13,467 bases of DNA. Origin: CAZCZY01 sp964503525. GTDB taxonomy: Bacteria > Patescibacteriota > JAUYIX01. Positions 1 to 6,512 of this stretch are shown here, in pieces; position 1 is the first letter of the stretch; each line of letters begins with the position of its first letter. The stretch is taken from assembly GCA_964503525.1 (NCBI GenBank), contig CAZCZY010000016.1, forward strand, positions 1 to 13,467, in the 5' to 3' direction. The translations under genes were made by a program, and so were the position numbers. The notes beneath the pieces were generated by a model. It was not told where the DNA came from. It did not search any database and saw only the letters and a program-made list of their open reading frames with translations.

Positions 1-1
1 G

Positions 2-529
2 CCGCTTGGTCGCATGGAAGTAGCATGCGGGCCGTCGAGTGTTTTGGCTTGCGATTTTTTTTCTGGACGAAGTAGTCAATCGACAGCAGTTTCTACGACC
101 GATAACTATGTAAGTCCCTATGCTCGCGTAGCCGCGCGTTGGATCGAAGGTTATTATCGAGGCGAAAACCAACCGCTACCGGCGCTCGACCTAAAAGGCA
201 CCGTCCTGGAACTCGCAGTGTGGAAAGCGCTCTTAAAAATTCCGTACGGAACGACCGTGACGTATCAGGAAGTTGCCGCGATGATCGGGCGGCCGCGAGC
301 TGTTCGTGCCGTAGCGACAGTTATCGGAAATAACAAATTGGCGCTGTTGGTGCCCTGCCACCGGGTCGTGCCAAAACATCCACGACACGATCAGCCGTAC
401 GGCGAATACGCGGCGGGCTCCTGGCGCAAAGAAGTTTTGCTGCGCTTAGAGTCCCAAGGTGAAAAATTTGCAAAAACATATTGGCAAACACCGGTCTCTG
501 CCGTTGACACGCAACCAGCACTCGTTTAA
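2..529 (+). CDS. ogt: Methylated-DNA--protein-cysteine methyltransferase, 5'-truncated by window edge
   Basis: Suicide DNA-repair protein that moves the alkyl group from O6-alkylguanine (or O4-alkylthymine) in DNA to its own cysteine. The acceptor motif PCHRVV is present, with the Cys codon at 356-358. It is preceded by a helix-turn-helix region (VTYQEVAAMIGRPRAVRAV) that supplies the base-flipping Arg, and followed by the usual glycine/Lys segment (YGEYAAGSWRKEVLLRLE). The first ATG is at 14, but the frame stays open to the left edge and reads PLGRMEVAC, which matches the internal first strand of the N-terminal domain (family pattern TPLG..). The true start therefore probably lies a few codons before this window. 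The usual Asn-Pro before the PCHRV loop is Asn-Lys here. About 25 residues follow the last conserved helix, a short unconserved tail. The next gene starts more than 160 nt downstream. The family call is firm; Ogt versus Ada C-terminal domain cannot be settled because the N-terminus is missing. Confidence 0.93.
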   Translation, partial: PLGRMEVACGPSSVLACDFFSGRSSQSTAVSTTDNYVSPYARVAARWIEGYYRGENQPLPALDLKGTVLELAVWKALLKIPYGTTVTYQEVAAMIGRPRAVRAVATVIGNNKLALLVPCHRVVPKHPRHDQPYGEYAAGSWRKEVLLRLESQGEKFAKTYWQTPVSAVDTQPALV

Positions 530-539
530 GGTTTTCGCC

Positions 540-559
540 GTGAAGCCGACGGGCGTCAC
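540..559 (+). terminator. Small hairpin just after ogt, possible 3' end structure
   Basis: GTGAAGCC pairs with GGCGTCAC with one A-G mismatch around a GACG loop, starting 11 nt after the ogt stop codon. No run of T follows, so this would be an atypical intrinsic terminator or an mRNA 3'-end stabiliser. A hairpin of this size can also arise by chance. Confidence 0.2.
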
Positions 560-595
560 ATTGTCGACATTCTGCAATCTCGGTTGCTAAATCAA

Positions 596-654
596 GCAAA
601 AAGGCTCTCTGGTTTTTGCCCTATACACCTGGGCACACTGGACTGCCTTTTTGC
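596..654 (+). terminator. Nested inverted repeat between ogt and the DUF3048 gene, possible terminator
   Basis: GCAAAAAGGC at 596-605 is the exact reverse complement of GCCTTTTTGC at 645-654. Inside it TGCCC (617-621) pairs with GGGCA (631-635) around a 9-nt loop. The outer 3' arm carries five T after GCC, which could serve as a terminator tract for ogt. The AT-rich outer stem and long interior make it weak as a classical terminator, and a 10-bp repeat at this distance is expected about once by chance in a window this size. Confidence 0.25.
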
Positions 655-693
655 TCTTGGTCTGATTTTGCTCTTTGGTGCGAGTTGCGTAGT

Positions 694-1890
694 ATGTCCG
701 CCATGCAATATGCAGCACCTAGTGCGCCCAAAGGATCGAACAAAAAAACAGCAGCTGAAAAAAATTCAACTGGCCGGGTCAAAAATGTCGCGCGCTTTGA
801 TAAGAAAGCGCGTATCGTTTTGTGGATTGGTCTAGGGGCATTGCTTGTAGAATGCATGGTGATTGCGTTGATTTGGGCTGTGCAACAACAATCGTCTGAC
901 ATTGCTGGATCGAACGCGACAAATTCAGCGACCGAAATTGTCGCGCCAGCACCAGAAGCAATTTCTAAATACACCGGCCTTGGTATTACAAAAAAACAGA
1001 GCGAGCAACGCGCGATTGGCGTTATGATTTCTGGCGATGCAGTAACGCGGCCACAAAGTGGCCTAGGCGTCGCTGACGTAGTCGTGGAAATGGAAGCTGC
1101 TGTCGGCATCACACGATTTATGGCTGTCATGCAAAGCGTTTATGCCAAAGAGATCGGTTCGATACGATCTGCGCGGAATGACTATATTGATTTATCGGTA
1201 GGACTTGATGCGGTTTTGGTCCATTGGGGCGGCGAAAAGAAAGCTCTCGATCGCTTAGCCGCGACGGATGCTGCTGAGATTGATCAATTCGTAAATGGGG
1301 ATCTATTTTACCGAATTAACTCGATTCCGGGGCCGCACAATGGATTTACTGATGCCAAGCTGATGCAGGAGGGTGTAAAGCGTTATAAATACAATCGAGC
1401 GCCTAAATATTCTGGCTGGGTGTTTGAGCAGACGGCGGTGACTGATCCAGAAACGTTGAAAGATGCGTGGCTGAAAGCAATTCCAAAATCTAAGGATGGC
1501 AAGCTAGCGCTCAGTTATGGAAATCCGCAATTTGATATTGAGTATGCGTACGAGGCGAAACGAGACCTGTATTTACGCACACAGGGTGGTGAGATACATA
1601 AAGATGCAGTAACGGATGCGCAAATCTCTACTAGCAACGTTGTGGTGGTTCGGGCCAATTATTTTACGTACAATGCGGTTGGTGGTTACTTGCAGTTTGA
1701 TGTTACAAGTGGCGGCAAGTGCACGCTGTTCAAACACGGCCGAGAAATTCCGTGCACGTGGAAAAAAGGCGACGAGTCAAAGCCACTACAATTTTTTGGT
1801 GCGAACAAAAAACAACTTGAGCTAGCTCCGGGTAAGACATGGATCCAGGTTATGTCGCCGAGCGCGCCAGTTAAATGGCAGAATATTTAG
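694..1890 (+). CDS. Membrane-anchored DUF3048 (YerB-like) protein
   Basis: 398-residue protein: short Lys-rich cytoplasmic N-terminus, one membrane segment at about residues 41-63, a polar Ser/Thr/Ala linker, then an extracytoplasmic DUF3048 domain (about 95-240) and the DUF3048 C-terminal domain (about 265-395). Family hallmarks visible are RPQSGLGVADVVVEMEA, GITRFMAV, the GSIRSAR motif and PGPHNGFTD. B. subtilis YerB belongs to this family; the biochemical role is unknown. The frame is open back to a TTG at 616, but the extra 26 residues look unlike protein sequence. The ATG at 694 (or 703) puts the anchor at the expected distance and is preferred. No Shine-Dalgarno sequence precedes it. 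It is spaced from both neighbours and probably transcribed alone. Family assignment is strong and function unassigned. Confidence 0.9.
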   Translation: MSAMQYAAPSAPKGSNKKTAAEKNSTGRVKNVARFDKKARIVLWIGLGALLVECMVIALIWAVQQQSSDIAGSNATNSATEIVAPAPEAISKYTGLGITKKQSEQRAIGVMISGDAVTRPQSGLGVADVVVEMEAAVGITRFMAVMQSVYAKEIGSIRSARNDYIDLSVGLDAVLVHWGGEKKALDRLAATDAAEIDQFVNGDLFYRINSIPGPHNGFTDAKLMQEGVKRYKYNRAPKYSGWVFEQTAVTDPETLKDAWLKAIPKSKDGKLALSYGNPQFDIEYAYEAKRDLYLRTQGGEIHKDAVTDAQISTSNVVVVRANYFTYNAVGGYLQFDVTSGGKCTLFKHGREIPCTWKKGDESKPLQFFGANKKQLELAPGKTWIQVMSPSAPVKWQNI

Positions 1891-1905
1891 CCGCCACACA
1901 TCAAG

Positions 1906-1911
1906 TATAAT
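1906..1911 (+). promoter_or_regulatory. Consensus -10 element (TATAAT) before the HD-domain gene
   Basis: Perfect TATAAT in the 44-nt gap after the DUF3048 gene, with its last base 23 nt before the chosen ATG at 1935. A second -10-like TATACA lies at 1915-1920. No recognisable TTGACA -35 stands 16-18 nt upstream. Expected transcription start is near 1918, giving a very short leader without a Shine-Dalgarno sequence. Confidence 0.5.
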
Positions 1912-1934
1912 TGTTATACATTCATTCCACGAGC

Positions 1935-2474
1935 ATGAGGCCAGAAGCAATAAAAAACATGAACTTGGGCAACAAGGAAATCGAATTAAAATTTGAGCGA
2001 GCGGTCAAATTGCTTACTGAATATATGCCTCTAGACGAGGACCGAAAAAAACCGATTCTTATGCATGCGATCAGAGTTGGTCTGTACCTCTATCAGCATA
2101 ATTTTTCTGCTGATGTTGTTATAGCTGGACTATTACATGATGTTATAGAATGGACAAAAGCCGACCCAGAAATAGTCAAACGCCAGTTTGGAAAGCGAGT
2201 GCTTGAGATTGTCCAAGCAAATACTCAGAACCGAGCTATTGAGGACAAAAAAGAACAATGGCGTGATTCTGTTGAGCGGTGTGCCGAGTTTGGTCAGGAT
2301 GCGTTGCATGTAAAAGCAATAGATATTATCGATAGCAACGGTTTTTACCACGCTGTAAAAGATTTGGACGAGATCGCGCGGACGGAGGAGTACGCTAAAC
2401 TGATTTTAGAAAAAACCCCCGAGAACTTTACAGATCCAATTTTCAAAAAGCTGCGGACCATATCGCACCAGTGA
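1935..2474 (+). CDS. HD-domain metal-dependent phosphohydrolase (SpoT/Mesh1-like hydrolase fold)
   Basis: 179-residue all-helical HD protein, short like stand-alone (p)ppGpp-hydrolase-type (Mesh1/SAH) proteins. Metal-ligand candidates in order are His44 (MHAIRVG), the His68-Asp69 doublet in LLHDVIEW, and Asp130 or Asp133 in VKAIDIIDS. The SpoT family normally continues HDxxED; here the residue after Glu is Trp73. No synthetase or regulatory (TGS/ACT) domain follows. The frame begins at a TTG (1911) inside the TATAAT box, so that start is rejected. ATG 1935 is preferred and ATG 1959 is possible. The stop TGA overlaps the region just before the next gene's -10 box. Substrate is unknown: alarmone or another nucleotide are both possible. 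Confidence 0.8.
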   Translation: MRPEAIKNMNLGNKEIELKFERAVKLLTEYMPLDEDRKKPILMHAIRVGLYLYQHNFSADVVIAGLLHDVIEWTKADPEIVKRQFGKRVLEIVQANTQNRAIEDKKEQWRDSVERCAEFGQDALHVKAIDIIDSNGFYHAVKDLDEIARTEEYAKLILEKTPENFTDPIFKKLRTISHQ

Positions 2475-2480
2475 TACACT
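2475..2480 (+). promoter_or_regulatory. -10-like hexamer (TACACT) 7 nt before the hydrolase ATG
   Basis: TACACT begins directly after the TGA of the HD gene and ends 7 nt before ATG 2488. With normal -10 to start-site spacing, transcription would begin at or next to the A of ATG, giving a leaderless mRNA. No -35 or Shine-Dalgarno is seen. The same hexamer precedes scpA. Confidence 0.4.
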
Positions 2481-2487
2481 TTTAGTT

Positions 2488-3099
2488 ATGAAGCAAAAGA
2501 ACCAGGTTGTTGTTATCCATGGCGGCACATCATTCAAGAGATATGCTGACTATCTAAAGCTTCTCAAGTCCGAAACTCTAAGCGTTGATAAGCTCAAACC
2601 ACGGCGAGGATGGAAACTTACTTTAGAATCAAAGTTAGGACGTTCGTTTGAGGTCTTGCAACCACGGATGCCCAATTCGAATAACGCTAAATATATTGAA
2701 TGGAAGCTCTGGTTTGAAAAGATTATTCCGCTACTCCATGACAATGTAATTCTGGTAGGACATTCACTCGGAGGTTTGTTCCTCGCAAAATATCTTTCTA
2801 GCAAGATATTTCCAGTAAAAATACGTGCCATATTTCTGTTGGCCGCACCTTTCAGTCTCGCTGACAAGAGGGTACACCCATCAGATTTTGCAAAACTATT
2901 GTCACTACGTATGATGTCGGCGCAATGTAAGCGCATTATGATTTTTCATAGTGCCGACGATCCATTGGTCCCAGTAACAGAAGCGCGCCGCTACAAGGCC
3001 GCTGTTCCCGCAGCCAAGGTACGAATTTTTTCGAAAAAGGCACATTTTAGTCAGGAGGAGTTTCCTGAGTTGGTTCAAGCAATAAAAAGGCAATTTTAA
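2488..3099 (+). CDS. Serine alpha/beta-hydrolase, RBBP9/YdeN-like
   Basis: 203-residue single-domain alpha/beta hydrolase. The oxyanion-hole strand is VVVIHGG (residues 7-13). The nucleophile elbow is GHSLGG with Ser93. The acid is Asp158 (or Asp157) in SADDPLVPV and the base is His186 in KKAHFS, so the catalytic triad is complete and in order. The 45-85 segment has MPN..NAKY.EWKLWFEK, characteristic of the small RBBP9/YdeN-type hydrolases common in Patescibacteria. No signal peptide is visible, so it is presumably cytoplasmic. Start ATG 2488 lies 7 nt after a -10-like TACACT and the HD gene ends 13 nt upstream. The substrate (ester, thioester or peptide) cannot be read from the sequence. Confidence 0.88.
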   Translation: MKQKNQVVVIHGGTSFKRYADYLKLLKSETLSVDKLKPRRGWKLTLESKLGRSFEVLQPRMPNSNNAKYIEWKLWFEKIIPLLHDNVILVGHSLGGLFLAKYLSSKIFPVKIRAIFLLAAPFSLADKRVHPSDFAKLLSLRMMSAQCKRIMIFHSADDPLVPVTEARRYKAAVPAAKVRIFSKKAHFSQEEFPELVQAIKRQF

Positions 3100-3149
3100 C
3101 TACTGTACGGCTCATAGGCGTCATGGCACTATATGTCAGACGAACACTG

Positions 3150-3165
3150 CCGCTGTTAACGGCGG
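3150..3165. repeat. Near-perfect 16-bp palindrome upstream of aspS
   Basis: CCGCTGTTAACGGCGG is self-complementary apart from one T-G pair, centred on GTTAAC, in the 103-nt gap before aspS. A TATATG (-10-like) at 3130-3135 would place it at the start of the transcript. It could be an operator or a minor hairpin. No T-box features (specifier loop, antiterminator bulge sequence TGGNACC) are seen. Confidence 0.25.
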
Positions 3166-3202
3166 GTTGGTTGGTCTATCAGCAGATAACTCCAAAAGAC
3201 TA

Positions 3203-4999
3203 ATGCCCAACATTTATCGCACCCACACTTGTGGGGAGCTTACGAAGAAAAACGTCGGCAAAAAAGTTACAGTGGCTGGCTGGGTTAATGGGCGCCGAGA
3301 TCATGGCGGACTTATTTTTATTGATTTGCGTGATCGATACGGTTTGACGCAGGTTCGTTTTGATCCCAAATCGACGGGTGATTTTTTCAAAACTGCAGAT
3401 ATGTTGCGATCAGAATTTGTCGTAAGCATCACGGGTACCGTGGTTGAGCGGCCCGCCGGTATGCGAAATGACAAACTCAGCACCGGCGACATTGAAGTTG
3501 ATGGCACCGAAGTGACGATTCATAACAAATCAAAGACGCCACCCTTTGCGATTGATCATGAGGTGGCCAATGTCGATGAAGATCTTCGTCTTAAATATCG
3601 CTATCTCGATTTACGGCACGAACGACTACAAAAAAATATGCGAATGCGTAGCGACGTTACATATTTTGTTCGGACTTGGCTGCGGAAGCAGGGATTTTTA
3701 GAAATTGAAACACCAATCATGGGGCGGGAGACTCCCGAGGGTGCGCGTGATTATTTAGTACCCTCGCGAATTTATCCGGGTGAGTTTTATGCGCTGGCAC
3801 AATCGCCACAGCAATACAAACAGCTATTAATGGTGGCAGGTTTTGATCGCTACATGCAGATTGCCAAAGTGTTTCGCGATGAGGATCCGCGCGCTGATCG
3901 TGTTCCCGAGCACACTCAAATTGACCTGGAAATGTCATTTGTGGAGCGCGAAGACGTACTACAACTAGTCGAAGGTCTCAACATTGCCATGGCCAAGGAG
4001 TTTTCATCGGCAAAGATTCTAAAGTCACCTTTCCCGCGGTTGTCTTATGCAGATGCAATGTCACGTTTTGGAACAGACAAGCCGGATCTACGTTTTGGAA
4101 TTGAGATTAAAGACCTAACGGACATTACGCGCGCGGTTTCTTTTGCGGTCTTTGCAAAAGCGGAAACGGTACATGCAATTGCGGCACCTCTCGCGCATTT
4201 TTCTCGCAAGGAATTTGATGCCCTCACGGGTGTTGCCCAGCAACTCGGTGCACAAGGTCTCGCGTGGTTGGCTTGGCGCGATAAGGGTTTTGAGTCGCCA
4301 ATCGCCAAGTTTTTTAAGGAGGACGAGTTACAGGCGTTTGCAAAGGAGACAGGTGCTAAAAAAGGCGATGCAATTTTATTTGTGGCAGACACCCAGGCAG
4401 TTGGGCTTGACGTTTTGGGTCGGCTTAGAAACCACATAGGCGATCTGCTCAAATTGCGTGATCCCAATGTCCTTGCGTTTGCATGGATACTGGATTTTCC
4501 TATGTTCGAGTGGAATGCAGAAGAAAAACGGGTCGAACCCAAGCATCATATGTTTACGCAACCATTTGCTGAGCACGTTGACCTGATTGAGCAGGCCCTT
4601 GGTAAGCCGGCGGGACCAGACAGCCCGGTCTTGCAAACAAAAGCCAATCTGTATGACTTGGTACTCAATGGCTTGGAAATGTGCTCGGGCTCGATCCGCA
4701 TCTGGCAACCAGAATTACAACGAGCTGTAATGCGTTTGATTGGAATCCCACCAGAAGATATCGAGAAAAAATTTGGTCACATGTTGCGCGCCTTTGAACA
4801 CGGAGCTCCACCACACGGCGGTGTTGGCTACGGACTGGATCGTTTTTTGACGGTGATTGCCAACGAGAATTCGATCCGAGAGATGATTGCGTTCCCGATG
4901 AATTCACGCGCGCGCGATCCTATGACAGGTGCGCCTTCGACTATCTCGGAAAAACAATTACGCGAGCTGCACTTGCAAATACGCACGGGCAAAAAATAA
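3203..4999 (+). CDS. aspS: Aspartyl-tRNA synthetase, probably non-discriminating (Asp/Asn)
   Basis: 598-residue class IIb synthetase of bacterial type, charging tRNA with aspartate in the cytoplasm. An N-terminal OB-fold anticodon domain (about 1-105) is followed by the catalytic core: motif 1 around FLEIETPIMGRETPEGARDY, motif 2 FRDEDPRADR (224-233) with HTQIDLEMSF, and motif 3 GGVGYGLDRF (539-548). The bacterial GAD insertion lies between motifs 2 and 3 (about 285-420). In the OB fold the sequence is RRDHGG. His34 at this position is associated with non-discriminating AspRS, whereas discriminating enzymes have Leu. Asp-tRNA(Asn) would then need a GatCAB amidotransferase. The frame is open back to TTG 3167, but ATG 3203 gives the normal N-terminus (NIYRTHTCGEL). 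No Shine-Dalgarno is present. The motif 2 loop reads VPEH where Q/K-PEF is usual. Confidence 0.97.
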   Translation: MPNIYRTHTCGELTKKNVGKKVTVAGWVNGRRDHGGLIFIDLRDRYGLTQVRFDPKSTGDFFKTADMLRSEFVVSITGTVVERPAGMRNDKLSTGDIEVDGTEVTIHNKSKTPPFAIDHEVANVDEDLRLKYRYLDLRHERLQKNMRMRSDVTYFVRTWLRKQGFLEIETPIMGRETPEGARDYLVPSRIYPGEFYALAQSPQQYKQLLMVAGFDRYMQIAKVFRDEDPRADRVPEHTQIDLEMSFVEREDVLQLVEGLNIAMAKEFSSAKILKSPFPRLSYADAMSRFGTDKPDLRFGIEIKDLTDITRAVSFAVFAKAETVHAIAAPLAHFSRKEFDALTGVAQQLGAQGLAWLAWRDKGFESPIAKFFKEDELQAFAKETGAKKGDAILFVADTQAVGLDVLGRLRNHIGDLLKLRDPNVLAFAWILDFPMFEWNAEEKRVEPKHHMFTQPFAEHVDLIEQALGKPAGPDSPVLQTKANLYDLVLNGLEMCSGSIRIWQPELQRAVMRLIGIPPEDIEKKFGHMLRAFEHGAPPHGGVGYGLDRFLTVIANENSIREMIAFPMNSRARDPMTGAPSTISEKQLRELHLQIRTGKK

Positions 5000-5048
5000 C
5001 GGCTCAATGATCGGATAGCAAATATCAATCTAACGATTTATCAACTAA

Positions 5049-5054
5049 TACAAT
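5049..5054 (+). promoter_or_regulatory. -10-like hexamer (TACAAT) just before the YbaK-domain gene
   Basis: TACAAT ends only 3 nt before ATG 5058; the overlapping TAATAC (5046-5051) sits 6 nt before it. Either would give a leaderless or nearly leaderless transcript. The 13-mer ATCAACTAATACA that contains it (5040-5052) recurs at 12560-12572 upstream of murD. No -35 is apparent. Confidence 0.3.
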
Positions 5055-5057
5055 TCC

Positions 5058-5675
5058 ATGCCCAAAAAAACTTCCCGTAAAGCCACAGCGCGAACTAAGA
5101 AAACAGGCCGAGCAAACAAATCTGCTCGCCGAAAAAAACCGGCGAAGGCAAAAAAGGCAATACCCGCCCTTCGCATTAAGTTACCGGCACCGCTGGAAAA
5201 TTTCTTGAAAAAGAATAGCGCCAAATACAACACTCACGCGCATCGCACGGTTTTTACTACCTATGACGCCGCACAAACTTTAAAAGTCGAGCTCAATAGC
5301 GTGGTAAAGACACTGGTGGTGCAAGCCGACCGCGAACTCGTATTGGTCGCATTACCGGGTAATCGCAATCTAGATTTCAACAAACTCAAGAAAACGATCA
5401 ATCAACAGGCCAAAAAAACGGACGACAAGTCGATCAAGAAAATATCCTTGGCTTCCGAGAGACTTATCGCGAACAAAATTACTAAAAAGCCCGGTGCGGT
5501 GCCACCCTTTGGTGGTTTGTACAAAATGCGCACAGTCGTGGATCGGGCCTTACTCAAACCCCGCGCGTTAATCGTAAATGGCGGTTCGTTTACGGTTTCG
5601 CTCGAGCTTACACCTAAAGAATTCCTACGGTTGTCGCAGGGAGTTTTGGGTTCGTTTGGGAAGGCGAGAAAATAA
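5058..5675 (+). CDS. YbaK/ProX-type aminoacyl-tRNA deacylase with basic N-terminal tail
   Basis: 205 residues. Residues 1-36 are a low-complexity Lys/Arg/Ala tail; the YbaK-like editing domain fills about 45-203. Family marks include the AA pair in TYDAAQTLKV, the conserved Lys84 in VVKTLVV (the catalytic-pocket Lys of YbaK), the LVALPGNRNLDFNKL strand-turn, and GAVPPFGG where the family has GG.SPFG. YbaK-family proteins hydrolyse mischarged aminoacyl-tRNA in trans (Cys-tRNA(Pro), Ala-tRNA(Pro) and others). The specificity here is not readable. The tail resembles nucleic-acid-binding tails of ribosomal or histone-like proteins and may tether the enzyme to tRNA or ribosomes (inference). It lies 58 nt downstream of aspS, a translation-quality context. 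ATG 5058 is the first in-frame ATG and starts a continuous basic stretch. Confidence 0.87.
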   Translation: MPKKTSRKATARTKKTGRANKSARRKKPAKAKKAIPALRIKLPAPLENFLKKNSAKYNTHAHRTVFTTYDAAQTLKVELNSVVKTLVVQADRELVLVALPGNRNLDFNKLKKTINQQAKKTDDKSIKKISLASERLIANKITKKPGAVPPFGGLYKMRTVVDRALLKPRALIVNGGSFTVSLELTPKEFLRLSQGVLGSFGKARK

Positions 5676-5720
5676 TTTTTGCGATAGCGCCTAACTAGCT
5701 CAAACCCGTTTTTACATACG

Positions 5721-5726
5721 TACACT
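5721..5726 (+). promoter_or_regulatory. -10-like hexamer (TACACT) 4 nt before scpA
   Basis: TACACT sits in the 55-nt gap before scpA and ends 4 nt before the ATG at 5731. Transcription starting about 5-7 nt after the box would begin at or inside the first codon. No Shine-Dalgarno or clear -35 is seen. Confidence 0.35.
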
Positions 5727-5730
5727 CGTA

Positions 5731-6453
5731 ATGTCGCATATCGTTAAGGTAGAAGAATTTGAGGGGCCGCTGGACCTTCTGCTCGATTTGATCGAACAGG
5801 AAAAACTGGATATCACAAAAGTGTCGCTCGCAAAGATTACCAACGACTATCTTGATAAAGTAAAAAAACTTCAAGAAATCAAAGTCGAGTCGCTGGTCGA
5901 TTTCTTAGTGGTGGCGAGCCAGCTTCTGGTAATCAAGTCGCGCGCCTTGCTGCCGTTAATGGAGCAAGAAAAGACGGCGCCTGATTCGGCAGAGGAATTA
6001 GCGCGCCGCCTCGCTGAGCTCAAACTATTTAGGCAGGCCGCGGAAGACCTGGCGGGTCTGTTTGTCAGCAAGCACTATTCGGCGGCGCGCGAACCCATTA
6101 TTCAGGCAGTTTTTTACCCCCCGCCAGCCCTGACGGCCAGCGGAATAGAAACTGTTTTCCGCGAAATTATCGCGGCACTTCCATCAGCCGAGTTACTAGA
6201 AGAGGAAGTTGTTCGGGAAGTAATAACACTCGAGGACAAATTAGCGTTGATCCAAAAAAATCTTCGCACGGTTTCTAAGATCTCGTTCAAAAAGCTAACG
6301 GACCAGTCCACCAAGACAGAAATTATTGTCACGTTTTTGGCGCTCTTGGAATTGCTCAAGCAACGCCTCGTTTCCGTCGATCAAGATCAAATGTTTGGGG
6401 AAATTACGATTACTGTTCGACCTGATGCGGTTCCAGGGAAATCCGATGCATAA
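5731..6453 (+). CDS. scpA: Segregation and condensation protein A (ScpA kleisin)
   Basis: 240 residues, the usual kleisin length. ScpA bridges the Smc ATPase heads and binds a ScpB dimer, compacting and separating replicated chromosomes. The diagnostic N-terminal helix reads EFEGPLDLLLDLIEQEKLDI, followed by VSLAKITNDYLD and the hydrophobic helix LVDFLVVASQLLVIKSRALLP that contacts the Smc neck. The central acidic/helical linker contacts ScpB. The C-terminal winged helix (about 175-235, with VTFLALLELLKQ and QMFGEITI) binds the Smc cap. An Smc gene is not in the window. scpB follows after 59 nt, so the two may be cotranscribed even though a separate -10 box precedes scpB. Confidence 0.96.
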   Translation: MSHIVKVEEFEGPLDLLLDLIEQEKLDITKVSLAKITNDYLDKVKKLQEIKVESLVDFLVVASQLLVIKSRALLPLMEQEKTAPDSAEELARRLAELKLFRQAAEDLAGLFVSKHYSAAREPIIQAVFYPPPALTASGIETVFREIIAALPSAELLEEEVVREVITLEDKLALIQKNLRTVSKISFKKLTDQSTKTEIIVTFLALLELLKQRLVSVDQDQMFGEITITVRPDAVPGKSDA

Positions 6454-6478
6454 CGGGCAGGGGCTAGAAAAAGTACGC

Positions 6479-6484
6479 TATAAT
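6479..6484 (+). promoter_or_regulatory. Consensus -10 element (TATAAT) before scpB
   Basis: Perfect TATAAT in the 59-nt scpA-scpB gap, 28 nt before the scpB ATG. No good -35 (GGCAGG-like at the expected place) and no Shine-Dalgarno. It may head a transcript running from scpB through the cell-wall genes. Confidence 0.5.
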
Positions 6485-6512
6485 TAATTTTTGCAACTAC
6501 TCGACCAATTTC

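Noticed and set aside
321..599. Reverse-strand open frame with several Cys opposite ogt
   Set aside because: It lies almost wholly opposite the conserved coding region of ogt and matches no family; a shadow frame.
616..693. Upstream extension of the DUF3048 gene starting at TTG 616
   Set aside because: The 26 extra residues are Trp/Cys-rich and unlike the family, the start would be TTG, and ATG 694 places the membrane anchor at the usual distance.
530..693. Possible remnant gene in the frame reading on from the ogt stop (FRREADGRHIVDILQ)
   Set aside because: The stretch looks mildly protein-like but has no recognisable family, no start codon near its beginning and soon degenerates; not enough to call a pseudogene.
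1911..1934. TTG start of the HD gene at 1911
   Set aside because: The TTG overlaps the perfect TATAAT box, so it could not be transcribed from that promoter; ATG 1935 follows in frame.
3167..3202. TTG start of aspS at 3167
   Set aside because: AspRS proteins begin close to the YRTHTCGEL segment; the 12 extra residues are not part of the family.
3100..3202. T-box or tRNA-like element upstream of aspS
   Set aside because: No TGGNACC antiterminator sequence, no terminator hairpin and no cloverleaf could be found.
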